This document shows positions 1 to 11,100 of a DNA stretch of 64,000 nucleotides, in pieces. Where the stretch lies: assembly GCA_936432065.2 (NCBI GenBank), contig OW386290.2, positions 133,904,677-133,968,676 on the forward strand, read 5' to 3'. Below the pieces are notes generated by a model, which saw only the letters and a list, made by a program, of their open reading frames with translations, was not told the DNA's origin and made no database searches. Numbering within the stretch: the stretch's first letter is position 1; each line of letters opens with the position of its first letter. Source of the stretch: Rutpela maculata. Its lineage: Eukaryota > Arthropoda > Insecta > Coleoptera > Cerambycidae. The position numbers were made by a program, and so were the translations under genes.

Positions 1-984
1 TTCTTATGACAGACATGACAGACATCAGTAATACGGAAAATTGCACTATAAGATAACTTGCTTCTTTAACTCAGTCCCCATCAAATCTAACATGGCGTTC
101 CATAAATCTTGTTTTTATATTTTCCCCCCGTAGGAGTCACAACCACAAAAGCGTCAACAGTCACCAATAAAAATCTCTTATACTTTATACCTTATATGGT
201 GGTATGATCTCATCGGTCACGTGGCAGTGGGAGTAAACAAATCCCGCGTTTTACCACAGAGTCTATAGCCGGTTTCACTAAATGTGCATACTACGCGCTT
301 ACAGTAGGTTTCACGGGAAAATGGACGTTACAATTTCACAACCCAGGACAAGCATCTGTGAAAGATGAAAAGCCCTAAACATCTGCAAATACTGCCCACA
401 TGAATAAAAACCAATCTAAATCCTGCGTTTTAATTTGCATGTCCAATTTGACGTCGTTTTTTAAATCTCGTTATATATTGTGTTATGTCAGAATGATGAC
501 CTTTAGATTCTGCACCTTAAATTAGATTTAACATCAAATATAATTATATTAAAGTAATCCTTTTTCACACGTCCACGAATTATGCCCGAGTGACAAAAAG
601 TATGGAGGCGTTATCCTTTGAGGAAAACGTACAAAGCCAGCTATAAATCTCTTCGCCATATAAGTAAACCAAGCAATTGATGTCATCCATTATACCTACG
701 TAAAGTTGGAAAGAAAGTATGCAAATAAAAACAAAAACGTAATGGAATTTTGTGCTTAATCAATGTCGAATATTTAAGGTGGGTTTTATTGATTCTGCTT
801 CAAATCACCAATTAAAAGTTTTGAAAGAATTGATGGAGCGGCTTTTGTTGAGAGGTACAATAATGAGCGCGTTGAGTACGTCTTTATCGAATAGGAAATT
901 CACGTAATATTAAAAATTATAGACTTTCGGAATATACAGAATGTCTCGAGAGACCTTTGTCCTCTTGGGAATCGAATTACCTAG
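1..984. other. intergenic, nothing recognised
   Basis: AT-rich sequence without a frame longer than 60 codons, without an obvious tandem or inverted repeat, and without similarity to the repeats found elsewhere in the window. It ends where the first R700 repeat begins. Confidence 0.5.
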
Positions 985-1580
985 CAAAAAAAAAAACCGC
1001 TGCCCAAGGAATCACTACTTCCACATCCAGATTTTATATCCAAGTCTCTCATGACGAAAAAAATTTATTTGTGGAAATAACTGTTTATAGAACTTTCATA
1101 ATATAATATTTGAAATCGTCCAAAAACTCATACAACGATACCCCACTCGGTAATGGGGGGGGGGGGGGGTGGTAATAGGTGGCTTTTGGTTCTTGTGCAC
1201 ACACTAAATCACATTCTTTTTCATTCCCTTTAATAATGAGGTAGGAGGGTGGTAATGGGGGTGGCTAATGCCAAAACATTTTTTGAAACCTTAGCTTCTC
1301 TTGTATACACTAAATATCAATTTTATGGACTGTTACCTGCTTGATTTACCTATTTACCCTCCATTCACACCATTTTACCCCCCAACCCTTCGACGAAATA
1401 AGACGAAAATTTAATCTAGTTCCAGATCCCGTTAAAGTACATATGTGTACCAAATTTCAAGTCAATATCTTAAACGTGCGCACAAAAAAGTTAAGACCGA
1501 CAGACAGACAGACAGAAATTTTTTTCGCTCAAACTTAAAATCTGGACGTTTCATGATATTTTAAACCTGTTTGAACAATA
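985..1580 (+). repeat. R700 repeat, copy A (3'-truncated)
   Basis: First of at least seven copies of a ~0.7-kb interspersed repeat. It starts with AAAACCGCTGCCCAAGGAAT and runs through GGGGTGGTAATGG and a CAGA/GACA-rich stretch. It stops at TTTGAACAATAAAAA, where copy B begins head-to-tail, so the two copies share the junction. The short frames inside are not coding: copies differ in frame and length. A 15-nt poly-G run near 1155-1170 lies inside. No transposase is visible. The family is unclassified. Confidence 0.8.
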
Positions 1581-2311
1581 AAAACCGCTGCCCAAGGAAT
1601 CACTACTTCCACATCCTGATTTTCTATCCAAGTCACTCACAACGAAAAAATTTTGTATGTGGAAATAATTGTTTATGGAACTTTAATAATATAATATTTG
1701 AAATCCTCTACCCCAAAAACCCTTAAAACGATACCCCACATCGGTAGTGGGGTGGGGGTGGTGACAGGGAGTGGTGTGGAGGTGGATGAAGTAAAAAAAT
1801 ATTTTGAGGTTTCTGGTTCTTGTACACACACTAAATCACAATTTTTTTTCATCCCCTTTAATAATAAGGTGGGGGTGGTAATGGGGGTGGCTAATGCCAA
1901 AATTTTTTTTGAGACCTTAGCTTCTCTTGTATATACTAAATACCAATTTTATGGACTCTTACCCACTTGATTTACCTATTTACCCCAAATTTACCCCCCC
2001 AACCCTTCGACGGAACAAGATGAAAATATAATCTAGTTCTAGATCTCGTTAAAGTACATATGTGTACCAAATTTCAAGTCAATATCTCAAACGGTTCCAG
2101 AGTAAACGTGCGCACAAAAAAGTTACAGACCGACAGACAGAATTTTTTTTCGCTCAAACTTAAAATCTCGACGTTTCATGACATTCCAAGCCTATTTGAA
2201 CAATAAAAATTTGTTACATTTTTTTTGTCGTTATACTTCCACTGGATGTGGAAGGAAAATTTTTAAAACATTTTTTGTCGTTACTATACTTCCGCTGGAT
2301 GTGGAAGTAAA
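1581..2311 (+). repeat. R700 repeat, copy B (near full length)
   Basis: Complete copy from AAAACCGCTGCCCAAGG to the terminal hairpin ACTTCCGCTGGATGTGGAAGT. The motif ACTTCCACATCC near the start recurs inverted at the end, giving 14-bp subterminal inverted repeats. The last ~45 bp (hairpin plus TTTTTTGTCGTTA leader) are present twice, at about 2218-2260 and 2265-2311. Tandem arrangement with copy A suggests concatemeric insertion or unequal exchange. Confidence 0.8.
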
Positions 2312-2889
2312 ATGGTGTAAAATCATAGAAATAATGTAATAACTTAATGAAGTGTGAAAAATGGTAGATGTTTTGTAGTCGAGAGTAGAGAATATAAATT
2401 CGAGCCACAGTAAGCTATTTCTATAAATTAAACCTAAATCTGCCCTTATGGGGTGTGAAAACTGCCGCTAAAACTCAAAGGACGCAGGTGACTGTGAATA
2501 ACATGTGCAAAGCCCAAATTTTTGTATATCTTAGTGCAAAATATTTGACTCTGGTGCGACAACCAGCCATTACTCTCAAAGGGTACAGAATCAACCCCAT
2601 GGAGGATTAAAACTACCCCCACCCTCATAGATTTCAAAACGGAAAAAAAATAGGCTTTTGTAGTTTTAAGCTGAGTGAACAAATATGGAGTGAATTCGTT
2701 CCAACCACCGACATGACTAGAGCCTACTCTTAGTAAGAGCTACCCTTATGCTCAAATGTACGACAACCACCCAATCTTAATAAGGTTGAAAACTACCCCC
2801 ACAGACGGACGGTTTCATTCATTTTCACTAAATTTTAATTTCGTAAACTTAACAACAAAAATAATATAACCAATAATGATTCTACTCAA
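2312..2889. other. degenerate repeat-like spacer
   Basis: Two similar blocks (about 2440-2680 and 2690-2810) each carry an AAAACTACCCCCAC motif after a CTTATG sequence, suggesting a decayed tandem repeat. No coding frame is convincing. Confidence 0.3.
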
Positions 2890-3912
2890 TCCATTCACCG
2901 CCTTTTTCAACGCACAATTCTAGTCTTGACGCAATTCCATATAACTTCTTCGAATTTCTTCGAGATTTAAAGACGTCACAGCGTCTCTAATCCTCTCCTT
3001 TAAATTCTCTACGTTTGGACGAAGGGCCCGGCCCCAAAGATAAAAATTAGCCATAGTCAAATCAGGGCTCCTTGGTGGCCATAACGCGGGACCATTTCGG
3101 CCGATCCAATTCTGTCCAAATCGCCGATTTAACCATTCTACAACATTCCGAGCATAATGGGCCAGACAACCATCTTGTTGAAAATAACACCTTGCTAGAT
3201 AATTAATCGGTAAATCGTCCAACCTTTCAACAAGAAAATTTTGCAGCATTTCAAGTACGTGTATGCTGATTGACAGTGTGTATCAAAAAAATATGGTCCA
3301 ATGATACCATGGTAAGAAACTGCACACATTAGCTTTTGCCGAATATTGTCGATTACGAGGGATTCGGAGATTGTAATCGCTCCAATATCTCACATGTTGA
3401 GATGCAACAGTACCATTAGTAGAAATCGTGGCCTCATCAGAGAAAATAATGTTTCTATATATTTCAATAATGTAAAAGTATTGATTATCCATGATTTGAG
3501 CGCCCATCCACAGACAAGAATCCAAACGTTTCGCAGGATCTCCGGGTCCTAATGCGTGATTAAAAAAAAATGAGCTTGTAGGGATGGAACTTCCATTGTT
3601 TCAAAATCTTTTGAATGAGCGATTTACTAATTCCCAAGTGGTGCGTGTCGCCGCAAAGAAAGTTTTGGATAGTTTACTACTGAGTCCATTACAAGAAGAG
3701 TGGCGTCATCTTCATCGCGTACTATCTTTGTTTTTTGTACATCCACTATGGAGCCAGTTGATAGGAATTTTGACCAATTTTCGTGCACCTTCATTTGAGA
3801 TATAAATATCCGGAAACTTTTGATTAAATTCTTCGACAAGTCGACGGATCGCTTTATTACCTTTGCCATAGCATTGAATTAGGTAAATTCGTTGGTCTTT
3901 TGACATTTTCAA
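2890..3912 (-). pseudogene. IS630/Tc1/mariner-type transposase, broken
   Basis: Read on the minus strand in several frames. The N-terminal segment begins MKMSKDQRIYLIQCY at 3912 and matches the helix-turn-helix start of arthropod Tc1/mariner-like transposases (LVEEFNQKFPDIYISNEGAR). After frameshifts, the first catalytic Asp appears in FSDEATISTNG near 3430 and the second in CYFQQDGCLAHYAR near 3180. The third region reads WPPRSPDLTMANFYLWG near 3060, where the expected acidic residue is replaced by Asn. Family members are about 340 aa, and this copy has at least three frame breaks. In life such a protein cuts and pastes its element at TA sites. This copy cannot be active. Flanking inverted repeats were not found. 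Confidence 0.85.
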
Positions 3913-4289
3913 CGATTAGGGCAGATTTTCCTAATTGATAGTCGATGAAAATAAATAAATAATGACAATTGCTATGACAACGAGAACTTATTTTTTGGGA
4001 CTTCAACTAAATCTATCTATTTTCGATTTCTCTCTGAAACTAAAAAAAAAAAAAAAAAATTGAAAAGGTTAAAACTAAATTGGCCGTTTTGGAACATGCA
4101 AAAACTTTTATCAAGAATACATTTTGCTTGTAAAATGGAAAATACAAAAGTTTCTCCGCTTTGCAACTCGATCCGTGGACATACTGTATAGTTGAACCCA
4201 TATGGAACTCCGTTCTTGTGAATGATATAATCACGATAAAGAACTTTAAAGCTAATCACAATCGTCTAAAAATTTTAAGTAAAATATTT

Positions 4290-4935
4290 TAATAAGGGGA
4301 TGGGTTTTTTTCGATTTGGGGATAGTGGGTGAAAGGTAGGTCGGGAAATATTGTCACCATCGTATTCCCCTCCTTCGAAAACGGAGGTATACTGCTTTCC
4401 AGCTGATTTTCGTTGTTTTCGTGGCATTTAGTTATTGGGGGTGAGGATAGTAGCAACCCCCGGGGGATGGTTAGGTCACCTGTAATAAATATTTAACTAT
4501 TTTATTCTAACTGACAAAAAGAAAAAACGATACAACAGGCCCTCGCAAGCCTAGCACCGGAAAATCGGAAAGGGGGTGGTATTCAGGATTAAAGGTAGTG
4601 GGTGAAGGGTAGGCCGGGAAATATCACCATCGTATTCCTCGCCCTCGAAAACGGGGGTATACCGTTTTCCAGCTGATTTGCGCTGTTTTCGTAGCATTTG
4701 GTTATTGAGGGTGAGGGTAGTTTCAACCCCCTGGAGTGGGTTAGGTCACCTGTGGTCAATATTTACTTATTTTATTCAATATGACCAAGGAAAACCATAT
4801 CTGGCAAGCCCTCGCAAGCGTAGCCCCGGAAAATCGGAAAAGGGGGTGGTTTTTTCGATTTGGGGGTAGCGGTTGGACGCTAGGTCGGAAAATATTGTCA
4901 CCATCATGTTCCCTGAAAACGGGGGGGTACATGTC
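4290..4935. repeat. tandem repeat, ~272-bp unit, ~2.3 copies
   Basis: The landmark TCGATTTGGGG recurs at 4311 and 4855, two periods apart, and the middle unit carries the same blocks (GGTAGTGGGTGAA, TCACCATCGTATTCC, TTTTCCAGCTGATTT, GGTTAGGTCACCTGT, CCTCGCAAGC). Units are clearly diverged. No coding potential is shared between units. Confidence 0.85.
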
Positions 4936-5551
4936 TTGCGGTCCGGTGGGGTAAAAGCTTTACCCCAAGGGACTATTGATAACTTAAGAAAACATTAAAA
5001 ATCGTAACCGGAAGTGAGGTCAAAAATCCATGACGCGGGCAAAATTAGCTCGTATAAAAGGTGGCTCCCTTTAGGTCTGTGGTAGTAATAATCACTCACA
5101 AAAGTTCATGTATCTTATTCATAGGATATTCGACGGCCGGCTCTCCAGCTGTTAGGTAAATAATAAAAAATGATTCGAAAAAATAACAATTTTTGGAGAG
5201 AGCGTCGTCAGTAATCTACGGTGAGTGCATCCTCGATTATTTCTTAGCTATCAAATATCTCATACATCTTATTGAACCCGCCTGGGAGTGGAAGACCACA
5301 CACGAACAAGGAAGAACGCGATTGGCGCCCTTAACAAATAAATTGGTGTCGCGTCACACAGACGCTGTGCAGTAGGTTCTTCTACATTTACACCCCTGAA
5401 CTCAACCGTACTCACTCGGCTTTTCCATTCCCATATACCTAAAGATGAGAGCTTTAGAATATTCCTTGTAATTTTCTAGTATTGACGAACTACCAACTTA
5501 TTCACTTACATATCTCTGTAAAAGGGGTAGAAATATATAACAATATACTAT
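4936..5551. other. unclassified; weak LTR-like signals
   Basis: Contains TATAAAAGGTGG at 5055 and TGGCGCCC at 5323, which resemble a TATA box and a primer-binding site of a Ty3-type retrotransposon. No second LTR, no CA-3' end before the putative primer site, and no gag/pol frame are present, so this is not called an element. Confidence 0.2.
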
Positions 5552-5615
5552 CATTGTTATTTAATACATAATTCGACTAATTTGCTTTAATCGAATTATG
5601 TATTAAATAACAATG
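5552..5615. repeat. perfect 25-bp hairpin, 14-nt loop
   Basis: The arm at 5552-5576 (starting CATTGTTATTTAATAC) is the exact reverse complement of 5591-5615. No target duplication is evident. It could be a tiny palindromic MITE, a template-switch product, or a small structured RNA. Confidence 0.85.
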
Positions 5616-6149
5616 TCTGTGTACCGTTTACACATTACAGTAAACTACACATATTATATTAAATCTGGCTGTTTTCGGTACAAAACATCGAATGGTTGAA
5701 ATAGGCGTTAGCACAAAGTTAATTAGAGAGTAGAATGTTAACAATTCGATAACAATGTGGTGCAGTCTATTATAAAACTATGATACCGATACATAATGCC
5801 GGGCGTGGTTTATATATTGATCCGACGCCTCATTCAACTTAGAATTTAACAAATATAACCCTGCAACCCAAAAAACTCGACTAGGGGATGTTTAACAGTC
5901 GCAACACCGCTTACGGAAAAGGGGCCGGGTAGTCGCATTTAAGAGTTGGTCAAGAAATGCGCAATATTATCGAATAAGAGGGAGTTACATGTGTAACTAC
6001 TTTACGTCAGTTTAAAATAAGTACTTAAGTATTTTTTTTTTATTTTACAAGAAAACTGTTTGTTACCTTTATGAAAAAAAACGCATGTATAGAAAACAGA
6101 AAACTAGAGGAAACATGCTCTTCGTTGATTTATTGAACTTATTAATTTA
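5616..6149. other. intergenic, nothing recognised
   Basis: AT-rich with scattered homopolymers; no frame, tandem repeat or element end is evident. Confidence 0.4.
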
Positions 6150-6364
6150 CCTGAAGTTTCGAACGTTCACTTGAACGAATTTTAGATGAAAAAGAAAAGT
6201 TAATAAAAACCAAACATAGATTTAGGAGTAAACATTTCCATTGCCACATTTGCTGACAATAACATCCACGATACTTAAATTTTTACACTTAAATCGAAGT
6301 AGGGTTTTTATTCATTTTTATTTTTCATATGAAATTCGTTCAAGTGAACGTTCGAAACTTCAGG
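6150..6364. mobile_element. TA-flanked MITE, 215 bp
   Basis: Terminal inverted repeats of about 33 bp begin CCTGAAGTTTCGAACGTTCA and end with the matching complement. TA flanks both ends (6148-6149 and 6365-6366), as expected for Tc1/mariner mobilisation. The TIR itself contains a near-palindrome (CGTTCACTTGAACG). Non-coding. Confidence 0.85.
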
Positions 6365-6497
6365 TACATACTTATTACGTAATTGTTACATATTTTATGG
6401 TATAGTAGTCGTAGTTTCTCGTAAATAATTTTAGTTTTACATATTTTTAGTTTTATCATACCAATTTGGTGAAATTCTCGTAAGTATAAAGTAAAGT

Positions 6498-6602
6498 AAA
6501 AATAATAATAATAATAAAAAATTACAATCCAGCACACTTGAATCTCGAAACCATGACCCTTGGATTTCGGATCTAAAGCATATCCACTAGACCATAATTC
6601 CT
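6498..6602 (-). mobile_element. tRNA-derived SINE (tRNA-Glu-like head)
   Basis: On the minus strand the head reads TTATGGTCTAGTGGATATGC, very like the 5' half of tRNA-Glu, with a good A box (TGGTCTAGTGG, 6584-6594). A B-box-like GGTTTCGAGATTC lies at 6540-6552. It ends in a T-rich stretch and (ATT)n, a typical SINE tail. Such elements are pol III-transcribed and mobilised by LINE machinery. The head lacks a foldable acceptor stem, so it is not a functional tRNA. Confidence 0.65.
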
Positions 6603-6604
6603 TA

Positions 6605-7089
6605 CTTTCAAAAGTGGTAACGTCTATAATATAATATGTCTAGCTGAATTCCTATTCCGAATATTGAAAATCCAAACTAAATGTTCTATACATTCATGTC
6701 ATAAACTAATGGAACAAACACAAAACATTGCTTCTTACTGATTATTTTAAACTCTAAATTAAAAAAAGGCGTGGTATAAAAAATCGCTAATTGGTCACTG
6801 TGATTTCTAGGTGTACTAAAAAGAGAGCAGAACTAATTGGACTAGGCAGAATTAAAAAATAGCAAATCATAATAATGCATTGAAAAAACAGGAAAGACAG
6901 AGTATACGACACATAGTTGTTAAATATTTTAACAGAATTTCGACTCTGTTCATACTGCAAATCAAATCGAAAACAAATTTATTTTAAATTATGTACAAAA
7001 ATATTGTCGTCCCCGAGCACTCATCCGGAACTAGCCAGACATCCACGGTGCAATCACCCTGGCAATTGAAAGGCTAGGCGAAGCGAGGT
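6605..7089. other. intergenic, nothing recognised
   Basis: No frame, tandem repeat or element terminus was identified before the truncated R700 copy. Confidence 0.4.
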
Positions 7090-7550
7090 CGAGGTGGATG
7101 AAGTAAAAATTTAGGCCTTTCGTTCTTGTTCACCCCCCCTTCAATAACGGGGTGGGGGTGGTAATGGGGGTGGCTAATGCCAAAAAATGTTTTGAGACCT
7201 TAGCGTCTCTTTTATATGTGTACTAAATATCAATTTCATGAATTCTTAGTTGCTTGATTCACCTATTTACCCCCACTTACCTCGGTTTACCCCTCAACCC
7301 TTCAACGGAATAAGATCAAAATATAATTTAGTTCCAGATCTCGTTAAAATACATACGTGTACCAAATTTCAAGTCAATATCTTAAACGATTCCAGAGTAA
7401 TCGTGCGCACAAAAAAGTTACAGACAGAACGACAGACAGAAATTCTTTTCACTCAAACTTAAAATCTCGACATTTCATGACATTCTAAGCCTATTTGAAC
7501 AATCAATTTTTTTTTGCGTTACTATACTTCCACCGGACGTGGAAGTAAAA
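7090..7550 (+). repeat. R700 repeat, copy C (5'-truncated)
   Basis: Begins inside the repeat at GAGGTGGATGAAGTAAAA and continues to the terminal hairpin CTTCCACCGGACGTGGAAG at 7550. Only the first third is missing, so truncation is at the end opposite the hairpin. Confidence 0.8.
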
Positions 7551-7989
7551 ATTGCGGATCTCGGTAGTTGTAATGTTTGGTAAAAGAAACACGCTTTTCT
7601 TTAACACCCTGCAAAGAGTCACGTGCTTCCAAATATTAAAAGAATAGGGCAAAACTCACTGCTTCACATATAAATTATCTTTTAAATATTGAAAACCGCA
7701 TACTGATGTCTGATGTTTTCAAAAAATGTAGCTTTTTACATTCAACATAAAAATTCGCTTGGTTCGTTTCAATTGGCCAGCAGTTTAGAAATACACGACT
7801 TTAAAGCAACAACACTAAGTAGAAAATTGAACAAAATAGCTGGGTAAAAAGACAATACTCGAATTTTCTTAAAAAAAACCAAATTAATAATTGTTTTGTA
7901 AATTTTCTTATTTAAATCAAAGATTTTGCTCAACCTTTCTGTTACAATGTACTTACTTCATCAACCTCGTATCATCGATTCATATCTTC

Positions 7990-8495
7990 TCTATCTCATG
8001 AACTTTTTTGGTAATTTTTGGCAATTTTTTTTTATATCAAAAATACCACGAAATCGTCGATAACTCGAAAATTCAATGAGAATATCGAGTTGCAATTTGC
8101 GCTATTCGATTGGTCTTTCGTTCCCTATCCAATGAATTTTTTGGGAATTTTTAGGGAAAAAATTTTGACTCACAAAATCGTCGATAACCCGAAAACCGAA
8201 AAAGATATTTAGTTGCGATTTGTGCCATTTGATTCGTCTCTTCGTTCTCTATCTTTCACGAATGTTTTTGGGATTTTTTAGCAAAAAAATAATAATAAAA
8301 TTCCGACAAAATCGTTGATAACTCGAGAACTGAAAGAAATATTAAGCTGCGGTTTGCGCCATGCCATTCGTCTTTTTCTTCCCTTTCTGCATGATTTTTT
8401 TGGGAATTTTTCGCGAAAATTAAAAAAAAAATACCAACAAAATCGTCGATAACTCGAGAATCGAAAGATATATCGAGTTGTGGTTTGCGAAAAAA
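7990..8495. repeat. tandem repeat, 124-133-bp unit, 4 copies
   Basis: The phrase AAATCGTCGATAACTCGA recurs at 8051, 8175, 8308 and 8440, each followed by an ATTCGTCTTT...CCCT block and GGGAATTTTT. Minisatellite-like array; overlapping short frames are artefacts. Confidence 0.9.
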
Positions 8496-9732
8496 AAAAA
8501 AAAAACATGTTAATTTACAAATTTTTTCAAATTGAAATAAATATTTTAAATTCAACAGAAGTTATCGGGTGTCATAGGCATTCGCATTCGGCAGTGCACG
8601 ACTGCAACTTTCATCCGTTTCATAATAATCTTATTAAAGACATCAATAACATTTTACAAGTAAAATTGATATATTTTTTAAACTACGTATCTTATCTTTG
8701 TGCTAAATCTAAAACCTTAGCAACATTTTCCTCTAAAATTATATTATAACAGTTTATACAAAACAAGAGAGATTACCCTTCCATGGCAATCGCCCTTTAT
8801 GACAGATATGGCCGAATTTCAATAGGGAGTATTATATCATGTTATTTTACACGCGTGTCAAAATTTTAAGTTTAAAAAACTTAATCGCCTTTACAAGAAA
8901 CTGTCTACACGCATACATATATCCGGTGTAACAGGATTTTCTCCTTTAGTTTTGAAGGTGACACCCGGTATATGTCGTAGTCTTTTGATGAAGTCAGCCC
9001 GCCGCGAGACAGAATGTCCCCATCGTGACGTCACGCATTACGAGTTGCCGAAAGCGGGAATGTTAATTTGAATCGCTAACACTATGGAGTATATTAATCA
9101 CGTAGAAATCGGCACAATCTGATTAAAACTATTTGAAATATTTTTTTCCTTACTTTCCAAATCAAAAAACGGTGTTTTTACAATTATACTACACTACTTA
9201 CAGCGATACAAATATTTTCTGAAATATATTTAGACCGGACAAAATATTGGACGCCTCGGAAATTCTCGGGAGGACCGTAGAGATGATTATTTGTAAATGG
9301 AACTGGTCCCAGAGGCCATCTTGAATCTAGATTATCTTTATATCCCGCCGCCTTTGAGGCCGATCGCCGGACCTTAGCTCCAAAGTGAAAAAGAAAGTTA
9401 TTCTTTTCTATGGGAGGATTATGTGCGATTTTACGTAGTAAATAGCTTAGTAAAAAATACTTACGTTCTTTTGTATTCAATAAAATAAAAGTTAAGTAGG
9501 CTTCATATACGACTTTTTCCAAGCAGAAGTGAATATACCAATAAGCGACAATGTTTTAAGTTTTCAGTCGCATTTTAAAGACAGTGGAATGGAATGATGA
9601 TTGATCGAAATGAAAAACCTATTTTGAGATTGAGAATATATGATCTACAGTGTGTCTGGAAATTCCTTACGTTAACTTTAGGTGAGGATAGGTTATGAAA
9701 ATATATTTTATAAAAAAAAATTCTGTTTTTTT
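8496..9732. other. spacer with a 112-codon unrecognised frame
   Basis: At 8765-8890 lies a block (TTTATGACAGATATGGCC) that recurs at 10745-10865, a two-copy dispersed repeat. A minus-strand frame of 112 codons at 9184-9522 is more GC-rich in its second half than its surroundings but shows no motif, signal peptide or family resemblance I know; it is probably chance. A short imperfect inverted repeat (ACATATATCCGGTGT) sits at about 8915-8975. Confidence 0.3.
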
Positions 9733-10113
9733 AAACTATTTATTTAACGTCGGCCTATTTCCGCTACCAGGGCCTATCACTGACACCAGGAGACGAGCTA
9801 CCCCCAACCTGGAAATTTTGCCGAACTTCTTCTCTTGAGATGAGTAGGGATCTTTTACTTGCCTAACATTTAATAGACAAGGGACCGCCTGCTTTACCTC
9901 CTCTCCGAAGGATGGTATATCCATTACGTAATCCTCGTCTTGAAATTACATAGCTTCCGCGTATGTGCTGATATACAAGCCGCTAGAAGGTGGGGCTAGA
10001 TAGCTGTGTTTCCCAAGATTGATTTCACCCATTCAAGTACTAACCGCGCAGCACGTTGCTTCACTGGAGTATCGAAATATAGCACAGTCAAGACGCATCT
10101 ACGCTCGCCCCCT
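9733..10113 (-). mobile_element. 5S rRNA-derived SINE, copy 1
   Basis: On the minus strand (reading down from 10070) the sequence AAGCAACGTG...GGTTAGTACTTGAATGGGTGA matches the internal promoter part of eukaryotic 5S rRNA (family sequence AAGCAACGTC...GGTTAGTACTTGGATGGGTGA), including boxes A and C. GGGAAACAC then follows, like the 5S GGGAACACC. The body and the AT-rich tail (GACGTTAAATAAATAG) are shared with the copy at 40.85 kb. The first ~50 nt of the 5S gene are not recognisable. This is the architecture of SINE3-class elements: pol III promoter from 5S rRNA plus a LINE-like tail. Confidence 0.82.
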
Positions 10114-10928
10114 AAAAATGCTGTTAAATAGTATTAAAAGACAGCACAATAAATAAAATTAACGTATAATTATCTAGTATTTATATATTTATATTATTAT
10201 TATTATTATTACCTATTAAATTATTGCAGTTGTCACAAGCTGTACACTGTCTTTTATTAAGGAAATTGACGAATTTATGGAGCACCAATACGTAACCAGC
10301 ATAAAGCAAATGGCCGAAACTCGAATGTGTCATCGTTTCTGAATTTGCTGTGGGCGGTAAATTTTAAATAAATATACAGCATGTATTAAAATATATATTA
10401 ATTGTTTTTATGGCAACTAACAAGACTAATAGCACTTTGTATAATAGTAGTAATAGACAGGCTACTCAAGTTAAACGATCAGTTGATTAAAAACATCATA
10501 GCGCATGTATATGTTAAGGTTGAAGCCTCATTATAACGAGGCTCATATGTCAATAAATAAGTAAACAGAAATAATAAAGGCATCATATTAGTCCAATATT
10601 TGGAAAATTACCGAACTAACTAACTTAGTTTTCTGTTAGTTATACATGGAACTTAAAGGGAAATCCTGTGGAAAGGGTATAAAGTGTAACAATATATTCT
10701 AAATTTGAAATAAAATTTATGAGTCTAACAGACAGTTTACACGCCACTGGCGATTACTTTGTATGACGGATATGGCCCAATTTCAGTAGGAAATATTCTA
10801 CCATGATTTTTGGCACACGTACCATGTACCAAATTTGAAACAAAAATTTTAAGTGTTTCCTAGTCCGAAACCTAGATGGGTCTACCCATTGTGTTGATAT
10901 TTGATAGGATTATAAGTATATCATAGTA
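10114..10928. other. spacer with microsatellite and dispersed repeat
   Basis: Includes a short (ATT)n run near 10190-10212 and the second copy of the block seen at 8.77 kb (TATGACGGATATGGCC, about 10757). Nothing coding. Confidence 0.4.
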
Positions 10929-11100
10929 AGGGTGGACCAAATTAGATGGGATTTGGAGTTTTCTCTAAAATTATGGCAGATAGACAAAAACCAGTATAGG
11001 TGTCCTGAGCTCTGTTTTCGAGAAACAAACAAATGACGCAAACCGCGATCGTCTATATTTTTCGACTACCGAGCTACAGAGCGTATCTCGTATCTCAATT

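Noticed and set aside
1341..1538. Frames with ...RTKKLRPTDRQTE-type ends as a conserved small protein
   Set aside because: They recur only because the R700 repeat recurs; lengths and reading frames differ from copy to copy.
4936..5330. Possible solo LTR with TATA box (5055) and TGGCGCCC primer site (5323)
   Set aside because: No TG...CA boundaries, no second LTR and no gag/pol remnants; TGGCGCCC alone is weak evidence.
6540..6600. Functional tRNA-Glu gene
   Set aside because: Only A and B boxes resemble tRNA-Glu; the anticodon arm and acceptor stem do not fold, and a SINE tail follows.
7990..8495. CRISPR-like direct repeats
   Set aside because: Units are continuous 124-133-bp tandem repeats without unique spacers, in a eukaryotic context.
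9184..9522. 112-codon minus-strand frame as a gene
   Set aside because: No motif, signal peptide or family resemblance; surrounded by repeat-derived sequence, and no neighbouring exon.
10020..10075. 5S rRNA gene
   Set aside because: Only the internal promoter portion of 5S rRNA matches; the 5' third and the 3' end are unrelated, and the body is shared with a second dispersed copy.
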